Shown: positions 1 through 11,767, numbered from the stretch's first letter. The stretch: 64,000 bases of DNA from Corbicula japonica (GCA_038501625.1 JAZAYU010000037.1:4526001-4590000); one strand, 5' to 3'. Made by a program: numbers and translations. Notes: a model not told the origin generated them from the letters alone.

Positions 1-1800
1 AATAGCCTACTACACTGCCAAGTGTACGGTGACGGTGTCACCATTGGTGGGACCAGTGGCAGACCATTGGCAAGAACCACAGGCAGATCTTTGGCAAGAC
101 CAAAGCAGACCTCTGGCACGACCTTTGGCAGACCATTGGCAATGCCTTTGGCTGACATTTGTCAGAGTGCACTTGGCATAACTAACCATAACTTCATTTC
201 GTCAAATTATAAATCACTGTGTATAACAGTCTCACAAATGATCCGTTCATTGAACAAGTATTACCAAGGGCGAACGAATGTCGTGAACAACAAAGGCACC
301 CAAACACTGTCACTCCAAAGTGACCCTGTCAATTTCAAATAGCTCAATCGGTTATCAAGACACAGTTCATAAACTGTGCACTTTGCTCAACTGTAAGCGC
401 CAAAGTCGCCTTACCAGTTGTCATATAGCTACCGTACCGAATAGGGTGAATCGCCCTCTCGTAAAGTGTCATCAGATACTATCTTATTCAGGACCAAGCG
501 TCCACCTTGTCGTATTGCAAAATACTGACAATTCCTGTTTCACCAGAAACAGAAGCCCGTACATACTAGTGCGGATGAGGTAGCCAGTGTCACTGCACAC
601 ATTTACATAACCGATAGCACAGTCCACTTGGCCTAAGGACAATCAGCTGGCAATTACGCGTACTGAAGTTCCTTTTGACCCAAGTGTTCCACTTCAATCA
701 CAACGTGCCTTACAGTTGTTCACCATTTATTCACAAAGTTCCAAGCTCATTGCACCTTTCAACACAAATCGCTTAAGGCCCTCTAGCAAGTTATCTGAGG
801 CGATCCCACATTTTCGAACAACGTGTCATAGTGTACATATTGTATAGTCTTGTACATTTACCAATCATCGTTGGAGTTGTTTTGTACTCCGTCCAAATTG
901 AGAATCCCCATTTGTTATTATTCCCATAACCAAGTACACCTGACGCGACACGTTACACTCTATCACGACTGAGGATTGTACGATGTGCTTACTTGTCTTA
1001 AATCTGGCAACAACGTGTAATATGTTACGCGAAAAAACTTGGAGTCCGCTATTAAAGCAACACACTCAAGTCAGATCTAAGAACATCTTCGCGTAGCGGT
1101 TTTCAGGAGATGATTTTTATCAGATTGCTATTAAAGCATAAAGCTTTCATAGAGTAGAATTGTTGCGGTATATTATATAATTGTTTCATATTCCTTGGAA
1201 ATTCTCTTCAATTTTATAAAGAAAACAATCATAACGTTTTATTATTTTTTATTGCTTACAATAAGTCTTAAGATCTTCACTGAATTTATTTATTATCTCA
1301 GTAATTGATAGACCCTCTACTACTTGTTTATTATGTTTAAGGTATTAATAAAGCCAAGACCTTTAAAAACGTTTTTCATAATTATTAGATTCACATTTAA
1401 AAACAAAACTAACATCTATTTATCTGTTCCTTAATATTATGTGTTGTATGCAAGTTACATTCAAATCTAAGTAATTAAATAAAAAATATTTGAGTAGGAT
1501 TCTCAATGAAATGATCTAATTTACTTGTAAATCAACTTTAAACCTACTTTTGTAGGATTTATGAAGATTCAATTCGTGTTTACAGTAGTTTAAGCATGCT
1601 TATCTTTTCTTCAAACGCACAACAATGAACTTATGTTTTTTTATCCTAAAACTTAATCTCAAATAATTATCCTGAACACAAAGAATTAAAGACATTAAAA
1701 CAGCCCAACACACAAAAGTATTGAAAACCAGAGAAAATTCGAGAATAGTTTGATCAATCTTAGGAAGACGCAAAATCAGTGAACAATTAAAAAGACAACC
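1..1800. other. Non-coding stretch, no recognised gene
   Basis: No open frame here looks like a known protein. Positions 35-150 hold a degenerate low-complexity run in which TTTGGCAGACC or CATTGGCAAGACC recurs several times. It produces a Gly/Arg/Thr-rich frame that I regard as a repeat artefact. The rest to 1800 turns increasingly AT-rich, and I see nothing definable in it. Confidence 0.4.
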
Positions 1801-1849
1801 AGCGATGAAGCAATTTCCCAATGAAGAGAAGACTTCATAAACTCATAAA

Positions 1850-1920
1850 CCACAGCCACAGTTGTTGAAGAACCTATACAAGATGACCAACTGTGAATGG
1901 GTTAATCACCGAGCATCCAG
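1850..1920 (-). pseudogene. Possible short reverse-transcriptase-like relic
   Basis: Read on the minus strand, this stretch contains a short peptide, VINPFTVG, resembling VINPCTVDHY in the retroelement fragment at 54461-54726. The nucleotide match is GGGTTAATCACC with similar flanks. The match is short and the surrounding frame is closed, so it is at most a remnant of the same element family. Confidence 0.25.
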
Positions 1921-2519
1921 GACAATGACATTGGAAACCTACCTTTTTACATTTTTAGAATTAAGTATAAAAATCAATTTTGACCTTATTTTCTTAAATT
2001 TATCAATGAAATCTCAGTAGATACTGGTAGAAAATGAATATTCACAGAAGTGATTTTAAACTGATGTTCTATTTTTCGGCGTTAGCTGTCTAAGCTCACT
2101 TTTGACTTAGTTTTTCGACCAATGAAATGTTGTAAATAATACTCGTATTCTCTTATTATGCAGAGGGAAAATGAAATAAACTATTTCGATTGGTACCTAT
2201 TTTCACCAGAGAGGCATCTAGCAGGCTGGAGAGGTATCTAGTGGGATTTCATTATTATGCAGCGGAAAAATCAAATAGATTAATTAGATTGGTTGTTAGT
2301 GGGTGTTGTATTGGAGGAAAAACATATTTACGATTTAAGTAACCAGTTAAGTCAATAGTGATGGCTGAAATACAATATTATATGGAATATTCTTGGGTGT
2401 CACTTGCATACAATACACAGTGTAAAACGAAAGAGAAGTGTAGATATTCCTAGTTCTTACTGGTTCCTTCTAGTTCCTTTGATACTGATTGTTAATTTCA
2501 AGTTCGTAAGACAAGTTCA

Positions 2520-2592
2520 TTGTAGTGTAGTGGCTAACACTCTCGCCTCTCAAAGCGGAGGCCCCGGGTTCAATACTCAGGACGGACACTTT
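2520..2592 (+). repeat. tRNA-like sequence (SINE head or tRNA pseudogene)
   Basis: The stretch has a box-A-like segment (TAGTGTAGTGGCTAACA) and a box-B-like segment (GGGTTCAATAC) about 30 bases apart, as in RNA polymerase III promoters of tRNAs. The acceptor ends (TCATTGT and ACGGACA) do not pair, and the T arm is mismatched. It is therefore probably a tRNA-derived SINE head or a pseudogene, not a working tRNA. A short T run follows. No clear SINE body can be delimited. Confidence 0.4.
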
Positions 2593-3047
2593 TTTTAAAC
2601 TTAATATAGTACGTAAAGGTTGGTAGATTTCGCTCTTGTAACAGGCTGTTATTATTTATATTTATTAAATTTCAAGGACATTAATTCATTTTGAATTCTC
2701 ACTCTACACGAGGTATTTTATTGAAACTGAATATTTTGCTTCTTTAACCGACTTGTTATCACTATATGAAATTGTTGCAACAGCTTCAACATTTTTTTTA
2801 AAGACACTTTCAAAAATTTATGAGTTGTAATGATTCCGTCTCTTAATCTCTAAATCATACTAAGAAGGCAGGGAGGGTTCGTCAACAGCTCTGACAAATA
2901 AAATAAAATAACTAAACTGTGTCTGAATTGCCTCTCTGTATTTCTTTCTTTCTTATATACATGTATATATAAATCTTTTCCATCAACGCCGTTTATCTTT
3001 TGTAAAGATATTTCTTGTTAAATATAATCAGGATATCGGCTATTAAT

Positions 3048-3076
3048 GAATACATGAATGAATGAATGAATGAATT
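3048..3076 (+). repeat. (TGAA)n microsatellite
   Basis: Several tandem copies of the tetramer TGAA lie in AT-rich non-coding sequence. Confidence 0.8.
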
Positions 3077-3802
3077 TACAAGTTTACAAGTTTATTCATA
3101 TTATCTCTCAGTTTGTTATATAACAAAAGCATGAGAAGTACATAAATATACATAATTAAATAATAATCACATGCGCATGGCAGCTTGCAGAGGACAACGC
3201 TTTTTAGGTTTAATGTTTTGTCATCGTACTGTATTCTTAAAGTTTTTTTATACCAATAATTCGTTAATTGAAATTTATCTGAGTGTAAAAATTAAAGTTT
3301 GGAATTGAAATTATTATTGTTAAAGAATGTATTTTCTGTTGCATGCACATATGATTATCATTTCAATAGGGTTTACATGTTTTCAATTACGCAAACAAAT
3401 TATTTAAATCAAATACTACAATAAATATTTCAATGAGCTCATTTGTATACATTTCATTAACTATTTCATTTGTTTATACAAGGGTGTTATTTCCTATATG
3501 ATTAGTCTGATTAGAATAGAAAGGGACTGTAAGTGACACGTGTGTCCATCCGTGAAAGTCTAATGAATAGGGGATTAGACGATCAAGAGTTAAAAGTGTG
3601 AACAAATGTGCGTGTGTTTTTATGGTAAAATAAGACGGGAAAAAATCGTTCCATTAAGTCAAACGGGAAAAAAGGAGAACGGGTTAGTAGTTCGAAAAAT
3701 TAAATCAGTTAATGAGTATTTTTGTGAAAAAATAAAGAGAAAATTCATTCCACTGGATTTAACGAGTGTTTTCTAGTTCTGTGTTAAATTATTATAATCA
3801 TT

Positions 3803-3875
3803 ATGGTGATTCCATGTAGGAAATTTAAAGATTTGGATTTATTTTACGCTGATGAAGAGAAGTTTGGTTCTTTAG
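3803..3875 (+). CDS. Candidate first coding exon, unknown gene
   Basis: An ATG at 3803 opens 24 codons without a stop, rich in charged residues (KFKDLDLFYADEEKFGS). The frame runs into a strong splice donor, TTTAG then GTAAGT, at 3876. A consensus donor right after an open frame suggests a 5' exon, but I find no partner exon downstream in the next kilobase and no family resemblance. It could equally be chance in AT-rich DNA or a piece of a mobile element. Confidence 0.2.
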
Positions 3876-4205
3876 GTAAGTAAAAAAAAAAAAAAACATT
3901 TAAAGAGAAAATGCAAACAAAATTTAACATTTAAATGAATTAGTCTATGCGTATCAAAGATTTACATGAAATTATGTGATCATAAACAGGTGCATATACC
4001 GTAATAAGATTCACTTAAATGGGTGCTACAAAGCATAATACACGTAATAACAGCATGTACAATCATAAAGTAATTGAATTTTTTGTAATAAGTTGCAATG
4101 ATTGAAAAGTTTCCCTATAGTATAACAGTTACACATAGGATTTAACACTATACATTGATGACAAAATGGTGCGTCATACAATATAATTGTTTTCATATAT
4201 TTTTA

Positions 4206-4432
4206 ACAAACATTCTTTTATTAGTACATATATAAATGTTGATATTTATCGCTTTGAAGAAAGCAAAATACAATATTCTACCATAATTTCGATATGGTTT
4301 AAAATACCATTAACATCTTATACCAAACATTCTTTTATTAGTACATATATAAATGTTGATATTTATCACTTTGAAGAAAGCAAAATACAATATTCTACCA
4401 TAATTTCGATATGGTTTAAAATACCCTTAACA
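4206..4432 (+). repeat. Two-copy tandem duplication, ~117 bp unit
   Basis: A unit of about 117 bp beginning CAAACATTCTTTTATTAG occurs twice in tandem with only a few differences (for example CGCTTTG against CACTTTG). Because 117 is a multiple of three, the duplication makes a spurious repetitive open frame of about 39 residues per unit. I do not take that frame as a gene. Confidence 0.85.
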
Positions 4433-4560
4433 TTTAAGGACTTGACTGAGGATCCAGTTTTATGTCTGCCCAAGTAAAATTTGAGCTAATTATACTTAAT
4501 TTAACTAACAGACATGAGCACAAGCAGTTTACATTTAGCTGATATGATTTATGTAGCTAT

Positions 4561-4885
4561 GGATTTACCCTAGCTACTTTCATTATTATCTCTAAGAATT
4601 TACATAGTTTAATGAGAATAGATTTATTTGTGTTTTCAAACAATGATGCATATTTGATGATATTTGGATATTTATAATAATATTTATTTATGTAAAGTTT
4701 TCTGTCCTCATTAAAGAATGGACAAATTAAAACATAATGGAACTCATCTCCTATATCATTTTTGTTACATAATAGACATTTTCTATCATGTAATGGTGTA
4801 CCCGTCCATCTACCTATTTCAACAGGTAATCTATGATTTCTTGTACGGAAAGATGTAATAATTTTACTCCAGTAGTTGGGTAAAA
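4561..4885 (-). pseudogene. LINE ORF2 C-terminal fragment
   Basis: The minus strand is open for about 105 codons and matches the conserved tail that follows the reverse transcriptase in many animal LINEs. The order is a SFRTRNHRLPVEIGRW block, then a Cys-His knuckle with CLLCN, DEFHY and CPFF, then a KYYYKYPNI block ending in LIKLCKFL. There is no start codon because it is a 5'-truncated copy, as is typical of LINE insertions. The frame closes upstream of about 4886. It lacks reverse transcriptase and endonuclease and cannot be autonomous. A CR1/L2-like assignment is my recollection only. Confidence 0.75.
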
Positions 4886-6436
4886 TACAGTTACCTAGTA
4901 GTTAGCCAAATTTTAAGACTTTCAAGTCATCATGTACAATCATGTTACAATGATAATGCCTTGAATTCAACAATATGCAAAATGAAAATAAAAATATTGT
5001 CATGTAATAATTTTAAATAAAACAAAATCTAAAAGAAAAAACAAATGATTAGAAAACTATTTTTAAGAGCAGTTGACACAACTTTAATGAAACTTGAGAG
5101 AATATTTAGACATTGAACATTGGTACAGTTCCAAATTTACTTACAACCTGCTGAGTCACAAGGTTGCAAACATTTTTAAAACGTTAAGTTTTCGGTAAAA
5201 CTTTTCTTGTTTAACTGTTTTACCTGCTTTCTATGTGAAAACATAAAAAGGAATTTCGAAAGCCATCTTACACGACAAAAACATGAAAAGTGTGCAAGCT
5301 CGGTTTGATTTAACCTGTTTGTGTGCAATAATAGACATGCGTATAACTGCATTCACCGTCTAGACCCTGTTTGCGCGCACCTCGATGTTAAAAGAAGAAG
5401 TTCAAAGCAGTGCAAAATGCGGCGTTATGCATTTAAATATTAACATGGAACCTTCACTGTGGTATTTTGAGAATAACATTTATACCATTCCGTAATCAGC
5501 GTCATAAAGTGCACAGAAATAGAAAAGGATCACAGAGAACACAAAAAGGTAGAAATTAAACGCATGGTTTATATCCCTGGGGTGACTGACACTATCCAAA
5601 GCACTATTGGCTGCGAAAAATGCATTAAATTAATTTTGTGTTAACAAGTTCTAGAAAGCGAAAAAAGTTGTGATACACAAATCCCGTAAGATGTTTCCTG
5701 CAATACGTAAATAGGAGAAAAAAAACGATATTCAAAAGGAGGATTAAGGCTGGTTAGCCTTCCTTTATATAACTGAACATCATCAGTTTATATTTTGTTG
5801 ATCGAATATAGGAAACTGTTATTATCTATATTTAACATGTCGTCAAGATACCTCTGGTTATTGTTAAATTGTTAAATGCTGTTATAATGTTATGTGAATG
5901 TTCCAAGGAAAGAGATAACTTTGGTCTTTTTCATAGCAGTGCATGTATAATTACACATCCGCAACAAGGGTTCATAATTATGACTCATAGGAATTTCTAT
6001 TTCTCGTTTATAAAATATGTACCGAATCTTAAGTGTTTTCCACTAATAACACAACTCTTGACATAGACAATGGGTGTAACTAAGTTACATGTATATTGCA
6101 TCTTGTTCGCAGCAACATTAAAAATCATGCATCGATTAGAAGATTTACCATGCATTTAGGATCGGGCAATTTTCCTAATAACATGTTTATTCAAATAGAG
6201 ATATTTTGATAAGTAAAATCTCTAAAATCACATAACGGTGCTATGGATAAACAACTTGTAATTTCACTTAGGTTATAGGATTAATTATATACCCGTTAGA
6301 TCAAACTTTAATTGAAAGACCAAAAATATGCATGATTATAAGATATACCGGTATGTATAAATGAAATTGTACTTTTTTCCTGATAACAACAACCCTGCAT
6401 TTCTCACATCATATAAACTCAAAAGAAAAAGTTTAG

Positions 6437-6817
6437 TCAGTATTTTCGTTTTCGCCCTAAATCTACAATATTGCAAATATCGTGAACAAAACTGAACATA
6501 TGTGTTGTACTAACTCTTCTTATCACATATACGATGAATTGTTTGAAACCTTCCTCATTAAACCGTGACTCTGTAAATTCCAAATGCTCGAGATGCACGT
6601 GCCGATGAAAACCGACATGGATATTTTCGCAAATTTCGTTTGAGATTAAAAGTGTATTGTCCACAATTAAAAAAGCCGGAGTAAACTTTCTGGTAGCTAG
6701 GCTTGGTTGCCGTCCTGGCCTCTCCATTAATGACAAAAATTTCGCTGTGAGATTTCTAGAAGTTTGTTCACACTCTGCTGATGTAGCAGGTCGTTTTTGG
6801 TTGGCATGAGCGAACAA
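6437..6817 (-). CDS. Hypothetical 126-residue open frame
   Basis: This is an uninterrupted minus-strand frame of 126 codons starting from an ATG, in a locally more CpG-rich patch. The product is basic at its C-terminus (RKRKY) and contains PGRQPSLATRKFTPAF; I recognise no domain, signal peptide or membrane segment. Its 5' end overlaps the decayed Tc1 transposase on the opposite strand. It may be a chance frame or part of an unrecognised element. Confidence 0.2.
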   Translation of the reverse strand: MFAHANQKRPATSAECEQTSRNLTAKFLSLMERPGRQPSLATRKFTPAFLIVDNTLLISNEICENIHVGFHRHVHLEHLEFTESRFNEEGFKQFIVYVIRRVSTTHMFSFVHDICNIVDLGRKRKY

Positions 6818-7662
6818 TATATCGTATGCAAGTACGATTCTGACAAACGGTCAGCGTAAACTACCTGCGTCGTCCAGGTAGGACGTTGAAAACAACGTCG
6901 CGCGAAGATCGCTACTTAGTGACGTCAACACGACGTAATCGCTTCTCACATGTTTAAATGCTCGACCAACGTCTTAGACAACCCACGGGGATCAAGAATA
7001 TTCGTTTGTAACGCTTGAAACCGGTTGAGAGCAGCTCGGCTGCGAGCTCGACGTCCTTACAAAGGTATTCTTCTAACAGCACGTCAACGCGTCGCACATT
7101 TGAATTGGGCACGCCAGGGCAGTCGCTGAAATAGATAGCGGTGGAACAGGATCATTTTTACTGCTTAGTCCAAATTTAATCTAAAAAAGGTAAAAGAATT
7201 GATTGTGTTTGGCGACGCCGGGGAGAAAGGTTTGATCCTGCTAATGTCTTCGAATATGACCGTTACGGTGTTGGGAGCGCTATGATCTGGGGTTGTATTT
7301 CTTATAATGGTAAGACAAAACTCAAAACAAGACGGAATATCTTAAATGCCGTCCATTACTGTGCAGAAATCATTATCCCTGTCATTGTTCCTTACATCGT
7401 GTAAGGCAATGCTTACGTTCTACAGCAGGATAATGCACGCTGTCACACGGCACGACATACACAGAATGTTCTTGTTGTCAACAACATTCACATACTCGAA
7501 TGACAATCAAAATCACCTTATCTCTCCCCGGTTCCACACATGTGCGACTATCTTGGAAGATCGGTGCGTGAACGGATTGACGTCAACAACGTAAATGATC
7601 TGAAATGGTTATTGCACAAGAAATTGGCCCAAACCCCTGTACACATCATTCGAACAACATAA
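6790..7662 (+). pseudogene. Tc1-family transposase, decayed
   Basis: Conceptual translation in shifting frames recovers a Tc1 transposase in order. First comes the end of the helix-turn-helix region with the linker LRRPGR and SREDRYLV...RRNRF (around 6855-6945). Next is LRARRPYKG followed by a LNWAR-type block (around 7040-7120), then the catalytic core with GERFDPANVF and MIWG, then QQDNARCHTAR carrying the second catalytic Asp (around 7425-7450). The tail is YLGRSVRERI, ending with a stop at 7660-7662. At least three frameshifts or stops break it. The third acidic residue region (SPD-type motif) is degraded. I could not find matching terminal inverted repeats. This copy is dead. Confidence 0.75.
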
Positions 7663-8084
7663 GAAAGGCTTTTTCTGTTTTTTATTTAAGCTAGAGGTGG
7701 TCATAAAAATATTGAGTTTAATGTAAATTTTGATTTTGACCCCTGTCTTTAATCTAAATCAAATTGAATGGCTTTTTATGACTGTGTTCAGTTAATATTG
7801 TTGAAATTCATTGGATATTAGATGATCTTCGTGGTGAATGATGCTTTTGTCTTCAACTTTAATGTTTAACAATTTTATCGCATCAAGTATTCCTACTGAC
7901 TAAACTTTTTCTTCTGAGCATATAATTTCTTCCGATATCCAAACTCTAAAAATAAAATGTCTGCTCGTATATTCACTCAGTGTTGTTATCAATTACGTCT
8001 TAACAGGCTGTTCATTAACATTTCTCCTTATATAGCTTTACTTCGAAATTATACCAATTATATAGAAGAATTTTTGTAGTATCT

Positions 8085-8240
8085 GGTATATATTTGGATA
8101 TTGTTCAATCAACCTAATGATATAGCTCCTGCTTCTAACCTTTGCCTTTGAGGATCTCTGGGATAAGAAAGATTTTATTCTAAGATTCCCTGTCAAAATT
8201 ATATATTATTTCGATCCTGGTTTTCTAGTTTTGACTAACA
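8085..8240 (+). repeat. R1 interspersed repeat, partial copy
   Basis: The segment shares order and wording with the R1 repeats at 15.4-16.4 kb: a TTTGGATATTGTTCA block, then TTTGCCTTTG, then a purine-rich ATTCTAAGAT(C)CCCTGT block. It is diverged and lacks the diagnostic GCTCAATCAAAC end. Confidence 0.45.
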
Positions 8241-8479
8241 CATTTATCTTATATAAGTCGCTACCGTTGCTGGTTAAATATGCTACGATACTGAAATAGA
8301 ATAGAGAACTGAGAAAATGACTGGCTCACCAAATCAGTGTTTGATCATGACTACGGACTGTGCATTGATAACTGATGTACAGAGATTAAATCAATAATGA
8401 CGTCACTTGACCTTTAAATAAAATTCACTATAAAGCTACGGTTGACCTTAAGACTGCCGAGCCTAAACTAAAAAATCAC

Positions 8480-8851
8480 TCAGTGGAGAGATATGGTGGA
8501 AGGCTCGCCTAAACGCAGAACGTACACGACGTTTAAAAAAAGTTTTTAAGACTAAAGACTATATCCTTGTAAATTTGTCTAAGCATGAACCTTCTCTAAT
8601 GGCACAGCTCCGATGTGGAATACTCCTACTCAGGGTCCATTGGTGAACCGCTGCATGACAGACTGTGTAGATTCTGCACGAGTAATTGTGTTGAAGATAT
8701 GTCTCACTTAATGCTGCATTGTCAGAAATATAATCGTGTAAGAAGTCAAACATTAGGTACCATACTGAACGATAACGTTATCAGCGGACTCAGCAACAGT
8801 GAACTTAATATTTTGTTTGCAAATCATGTAAGAAAAGTTTCACAGACGTGA
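8480..8851 (+). pseudogene. LINE ORF2 C-terminal fragment
   Basis: The plus strand encodes, with one frameshift near 8640, the LINE tail motif series. It runs LMAQLRCGILLLRVHW, then GEPLHDRLCRFC, then EDMSHLMLHCQKYN, the last two making the CxxC...H...C knuckle. The frame after the shift ends at 8851 and is followed by a TA-rich simple repeat (8852-8890), as expected of a LINE 3' end. The copy is 5'-truncated with no reverse transcriptase. It belongs to the same broad class as 4561-4885 but differs enough in sequence to be another family. Confidence 0.7.
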
Positions 8852-9362
8852 TGCTATATATATTTGATTATATATATATACATATATAAAAGTTCTAAGT
8901 GCACACTTCATAAATGTTGATTTTTCCAACTATTTGATTCAATCTTTCAAAATATTGGAAATTGCAATGACAGAATATCAGTTTCCTATTAAAGCACGCA
9001 AATGAATTTGAAACTGCTTAACGCGATTGAAAAAAAAGCATTAGTACAGTGGTAAACAGAAAGCAATCCTCAAGTAGAAAAATCATTGCATCCCCTACAT
9101 TTGTGATTATTGTCTCATCTTTGTATCATTAAAATTTGATGAAATCTAATGGACATTTCGATAAAATAGACCTGTAATTAGGACACGTTTTTTTTTAATA
9201 TTTCTGACCAAATTTACGTCATTTTCGAATAAGTCGATTTTGAAGTTTAGTTAACTTATATTAATTTTAATTTTAGATAATTGATAAGTAGGCACTTGTC
9301 AAAGAAATTTAATGATAATATATTCCTGATAAGGTTCTGTTACGTAAATATTTACTGACGTA

Positions 9363-11767
9363 TCCCAAAGCTGCCTGAATTCGCACACCGCCAATATTCG
9401 AACGGCTCCGGAAAATTTTAGTTTTTCAATGAACTTACGTCACATCCGTGTGCGCGCGCGGTTTTTGTTGACATCGGCCCTGACTGTCGCTACAGCATGT
9501 AATCGAAAGCCAAATGGAGATTCGGCAGGTAGGTTCAAGCAGAAAAACTTAACCCGACATTGATTTTATGCCATTTCACTATCCCCAAACACGCTTCTTA
9601 AAAACCGACCGAATTTCTTAAAAAATCCTTATTTAACCGCCGTGTAAAAGTGCCCGTCTGCTAATATGAATAAATTCCAGGGCCTACCACAACGCTCAAG
9701 CAGTATCGTAATATACTTCACGAAAAAAGTTACGTCAAAAAATGTAACTGGCTTAAAAACATTTTTGGTTGTCTTGATTTTCACAAAAACTTAAAATTAA
9801 GTGTATTCAATGAGTTTTGTCAATTTTTTATATTTCTTTCAGCAAAAGTCAACAGTGAGGGGTCTATACAGGCCATATGATCCTGACAGTCTAAGCAATG
9901 CATATGAAGCTGTAAAAAGCAAAAGAATGAGCTTGGGAAAAGCCTCTCTTGCCTTTGGGGTGCCTAAAACAACACTGGCTGATAGAGTTCGTGGTAGGAT
10001 AGCCATAGATGTTGTCAGGTCAGGGACCCAGCCACTCTTTTTGCAAGATCAAGAAGCTCTGTTGACTGGTCATTTGAAAACTATGTCTGAGGTAGGCTTT
10101 GGCTACAGCAGACAAGAAACAATTAATCTGGCAACAGATTATGCAATTCATTTAGGACTGAGAGAAAAGGAACATCCTTTGACTGACAAGTGGCTCTACA
10201 AGTTTTTCGGGCGCTGGCCAGAACTTAAAGTAAAAAAACCTCGCAGCCTTGAAGTTGCTCGAGCTAAGTGTGCAACCAAAAATGCAGCTGGACAGTTACT
10301 TTGTTCAATTAAAAACAATACTAACAAAGTATGATCTTGAGGACAAACCTCATTTAATTTACAACATTGACGAGAAGGGTTTAAGCACTGAACACAACCC
10401 CCAAAGATAATCGCCAGTAAGTTCAACAAAACCCAGGCTTTAACATCAGGCAAATCGAAAACAGTCACTATTATTGGCAGTGTGAATGGCATTGGGCAAC
10501 AAGTGCCACCATATTTTGTTTTTCCTGGTGCAAGGATGGTAGCTGGTCTAATGGATGGTGCATCTGCTGGGGCTGATGGCACGGTTTCAGAAAGCGGATG
10601 GTCAAATACAGAAATATTTGCTGGCTACATGCAGAATCACTTCATAAAGTATCTTCCATCCAGAGATGACAACACATACATCCTAGTGCTTTATGATGGT
10701 CACAAGAGCCATGTAAAGTGTACACAAATACACTGACCCCCACCAATGTACAGTCTGCTTTCCGGAAATGTGGCATAGCTCCATTTCATCCAAATGTGGT
10801 CAATGACTGCCAAGTTGCTCCTTCAACAACCTTCAGTGTACCATCAGTAGAATAATCACTACAAACTTCTTCCCCAACCATAAATGCTGAAAGTTTCCTG
10901 CTTGCCAAAGGTGGAAAAGTTCTAGAGAATGTTCAAGCTGCAAAAAAAAAAAGAAACACACTGAGTAAAATCATAAGTGGGAAAGCGATAACAGAAGATG
11001 ACATTGTCTCAAAAATCCAAAACCATGTTTCCAAATATCCCCAAAAAGGAAAGAAAAATCAAACAAAAGTCTATTCCAATCAAAGTCAGAAAGCAAAACC
11101 CAAATCTCCAGTGGCCAGCTCATCAGGTTTGCCAGTAAAGAAGAGGAAAATTGTCTCCTCTCCTCCTGTCAACGAAGAGAGTTCTGATGATGATGAAATT
11201 CTGGACAATGAAAAGTGTGTTGTGTGTGGAAGATTCAGCCCAGACACTAGCAAGAGGCCACATGTTATCATTGTTTCATGGGGGCAATGTGACAAATGTA
11301 ATGGGTGGGTTCACCTCTCATTCTGTTCACCAGTTTGACCTATTAGACGCGGAGATGCATTCCTTTGCCCAGCTTGTTCTGCTACCACCCTGGACAGTGA
11401 GCAGTAAAGAGGAACATTTCTAAGTTAAAACAGTTTTTAGAAGTTTCTGAAAGTTAAATATTATCTAGTTGACATTGTTTTGGAAACTGTTCTCTTTAAA
11501 ATGACTGAGTCCATTTCTTCGTTGTGCAGTGTAGTTTTTAATATGTTGTGCGAAAACTGGGGCCGAATTGTTGCTGATCACGTAGAAACTAGGTCATCAA
11601 TGGCGGACATGTTATTTACAAAAAATGATGAAAGTTTTATAAAGCTTTGTATTTTCATAAAGGTAAGATATTATATTTATATTTTGTTGTGGAAATAAAG
11701 CAAAATATTTTCATACATGACGTCGCCGGAAAAGTCGCTAAGTGTGCGAAAACAGGCCGTTCCGGGA
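9363..11767 (+). mobile_element. Pogo-type DNA transposon, internally deleted
   Basis: The ends show inverted similarity. The left end TCCCAAAGCTGCCTG followed by TTCGCACAC matches the reverse complement of the right end (TCCCGGAACGGCCTG, TTCGCACAC) with a few mismatches. TA dinucleotides flank both ends (9361-9362 and 11768-11769), as expected of a Tc1/mariner-superfamily target duplication. The interior holds one degraded transposase gene on the plus strand. The size, about 2.4 kb, is normal for pogo/Tigger elements. Confidence 0.65.
9514..11400 (+). pseudogene. Pogo/jerky-like transposase with C-terminal PHD finger
   Basis: Probable exon 1 is 9514-9528 (MEIRQ), followed by a GT...AG intron to 9842. 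Exon 2 begins in frame at 9843. The N-terminus (SLSNAYEAVKSKRMSLGKAS) is a pipsqueak-type helix-turn-helix. A CENP-B-like DNA-binding segment follows (GFGYSRQETI...KWLYKFFGRWPEL). The DDE core then has YNIDEKG (first Asp), TSGKSKTVTIIG, PPYFVFPG and LYDGHKSH (second Asp). After that His the sequence jumps straight to a KVYT...SAFRKCGIAPFHP block, so the region with the third catalytic Asp (LQPLD type) is deleted. A basic linker and an acidic SSDDDE stretch precede a PHD-like finger, CVVC...CDKCNGWVH...C...CPAC (about 11215-11390). Frameshifts lie near 10275 and 10403, and stops occur near 10735 and in the finger. It cannot transpose on its own. Confidence 0.75.

Noticed and set aside
2520..2592. 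Functional tRNA
   Set aside because: Box A and B words are present, but the acceptor and T stems do not pair.
4187..4477. 96-codon frame with two identical 39-residue halves
   Set aside because: It comes from a non-coding 117 bp duplication; there are no codon-level signs of selection.
10196..10582. Minus-strand 128-codon frame
   Set aside because: It is the antisense shadow of the pogo DDE core, which has clear motifs on the plus strand.
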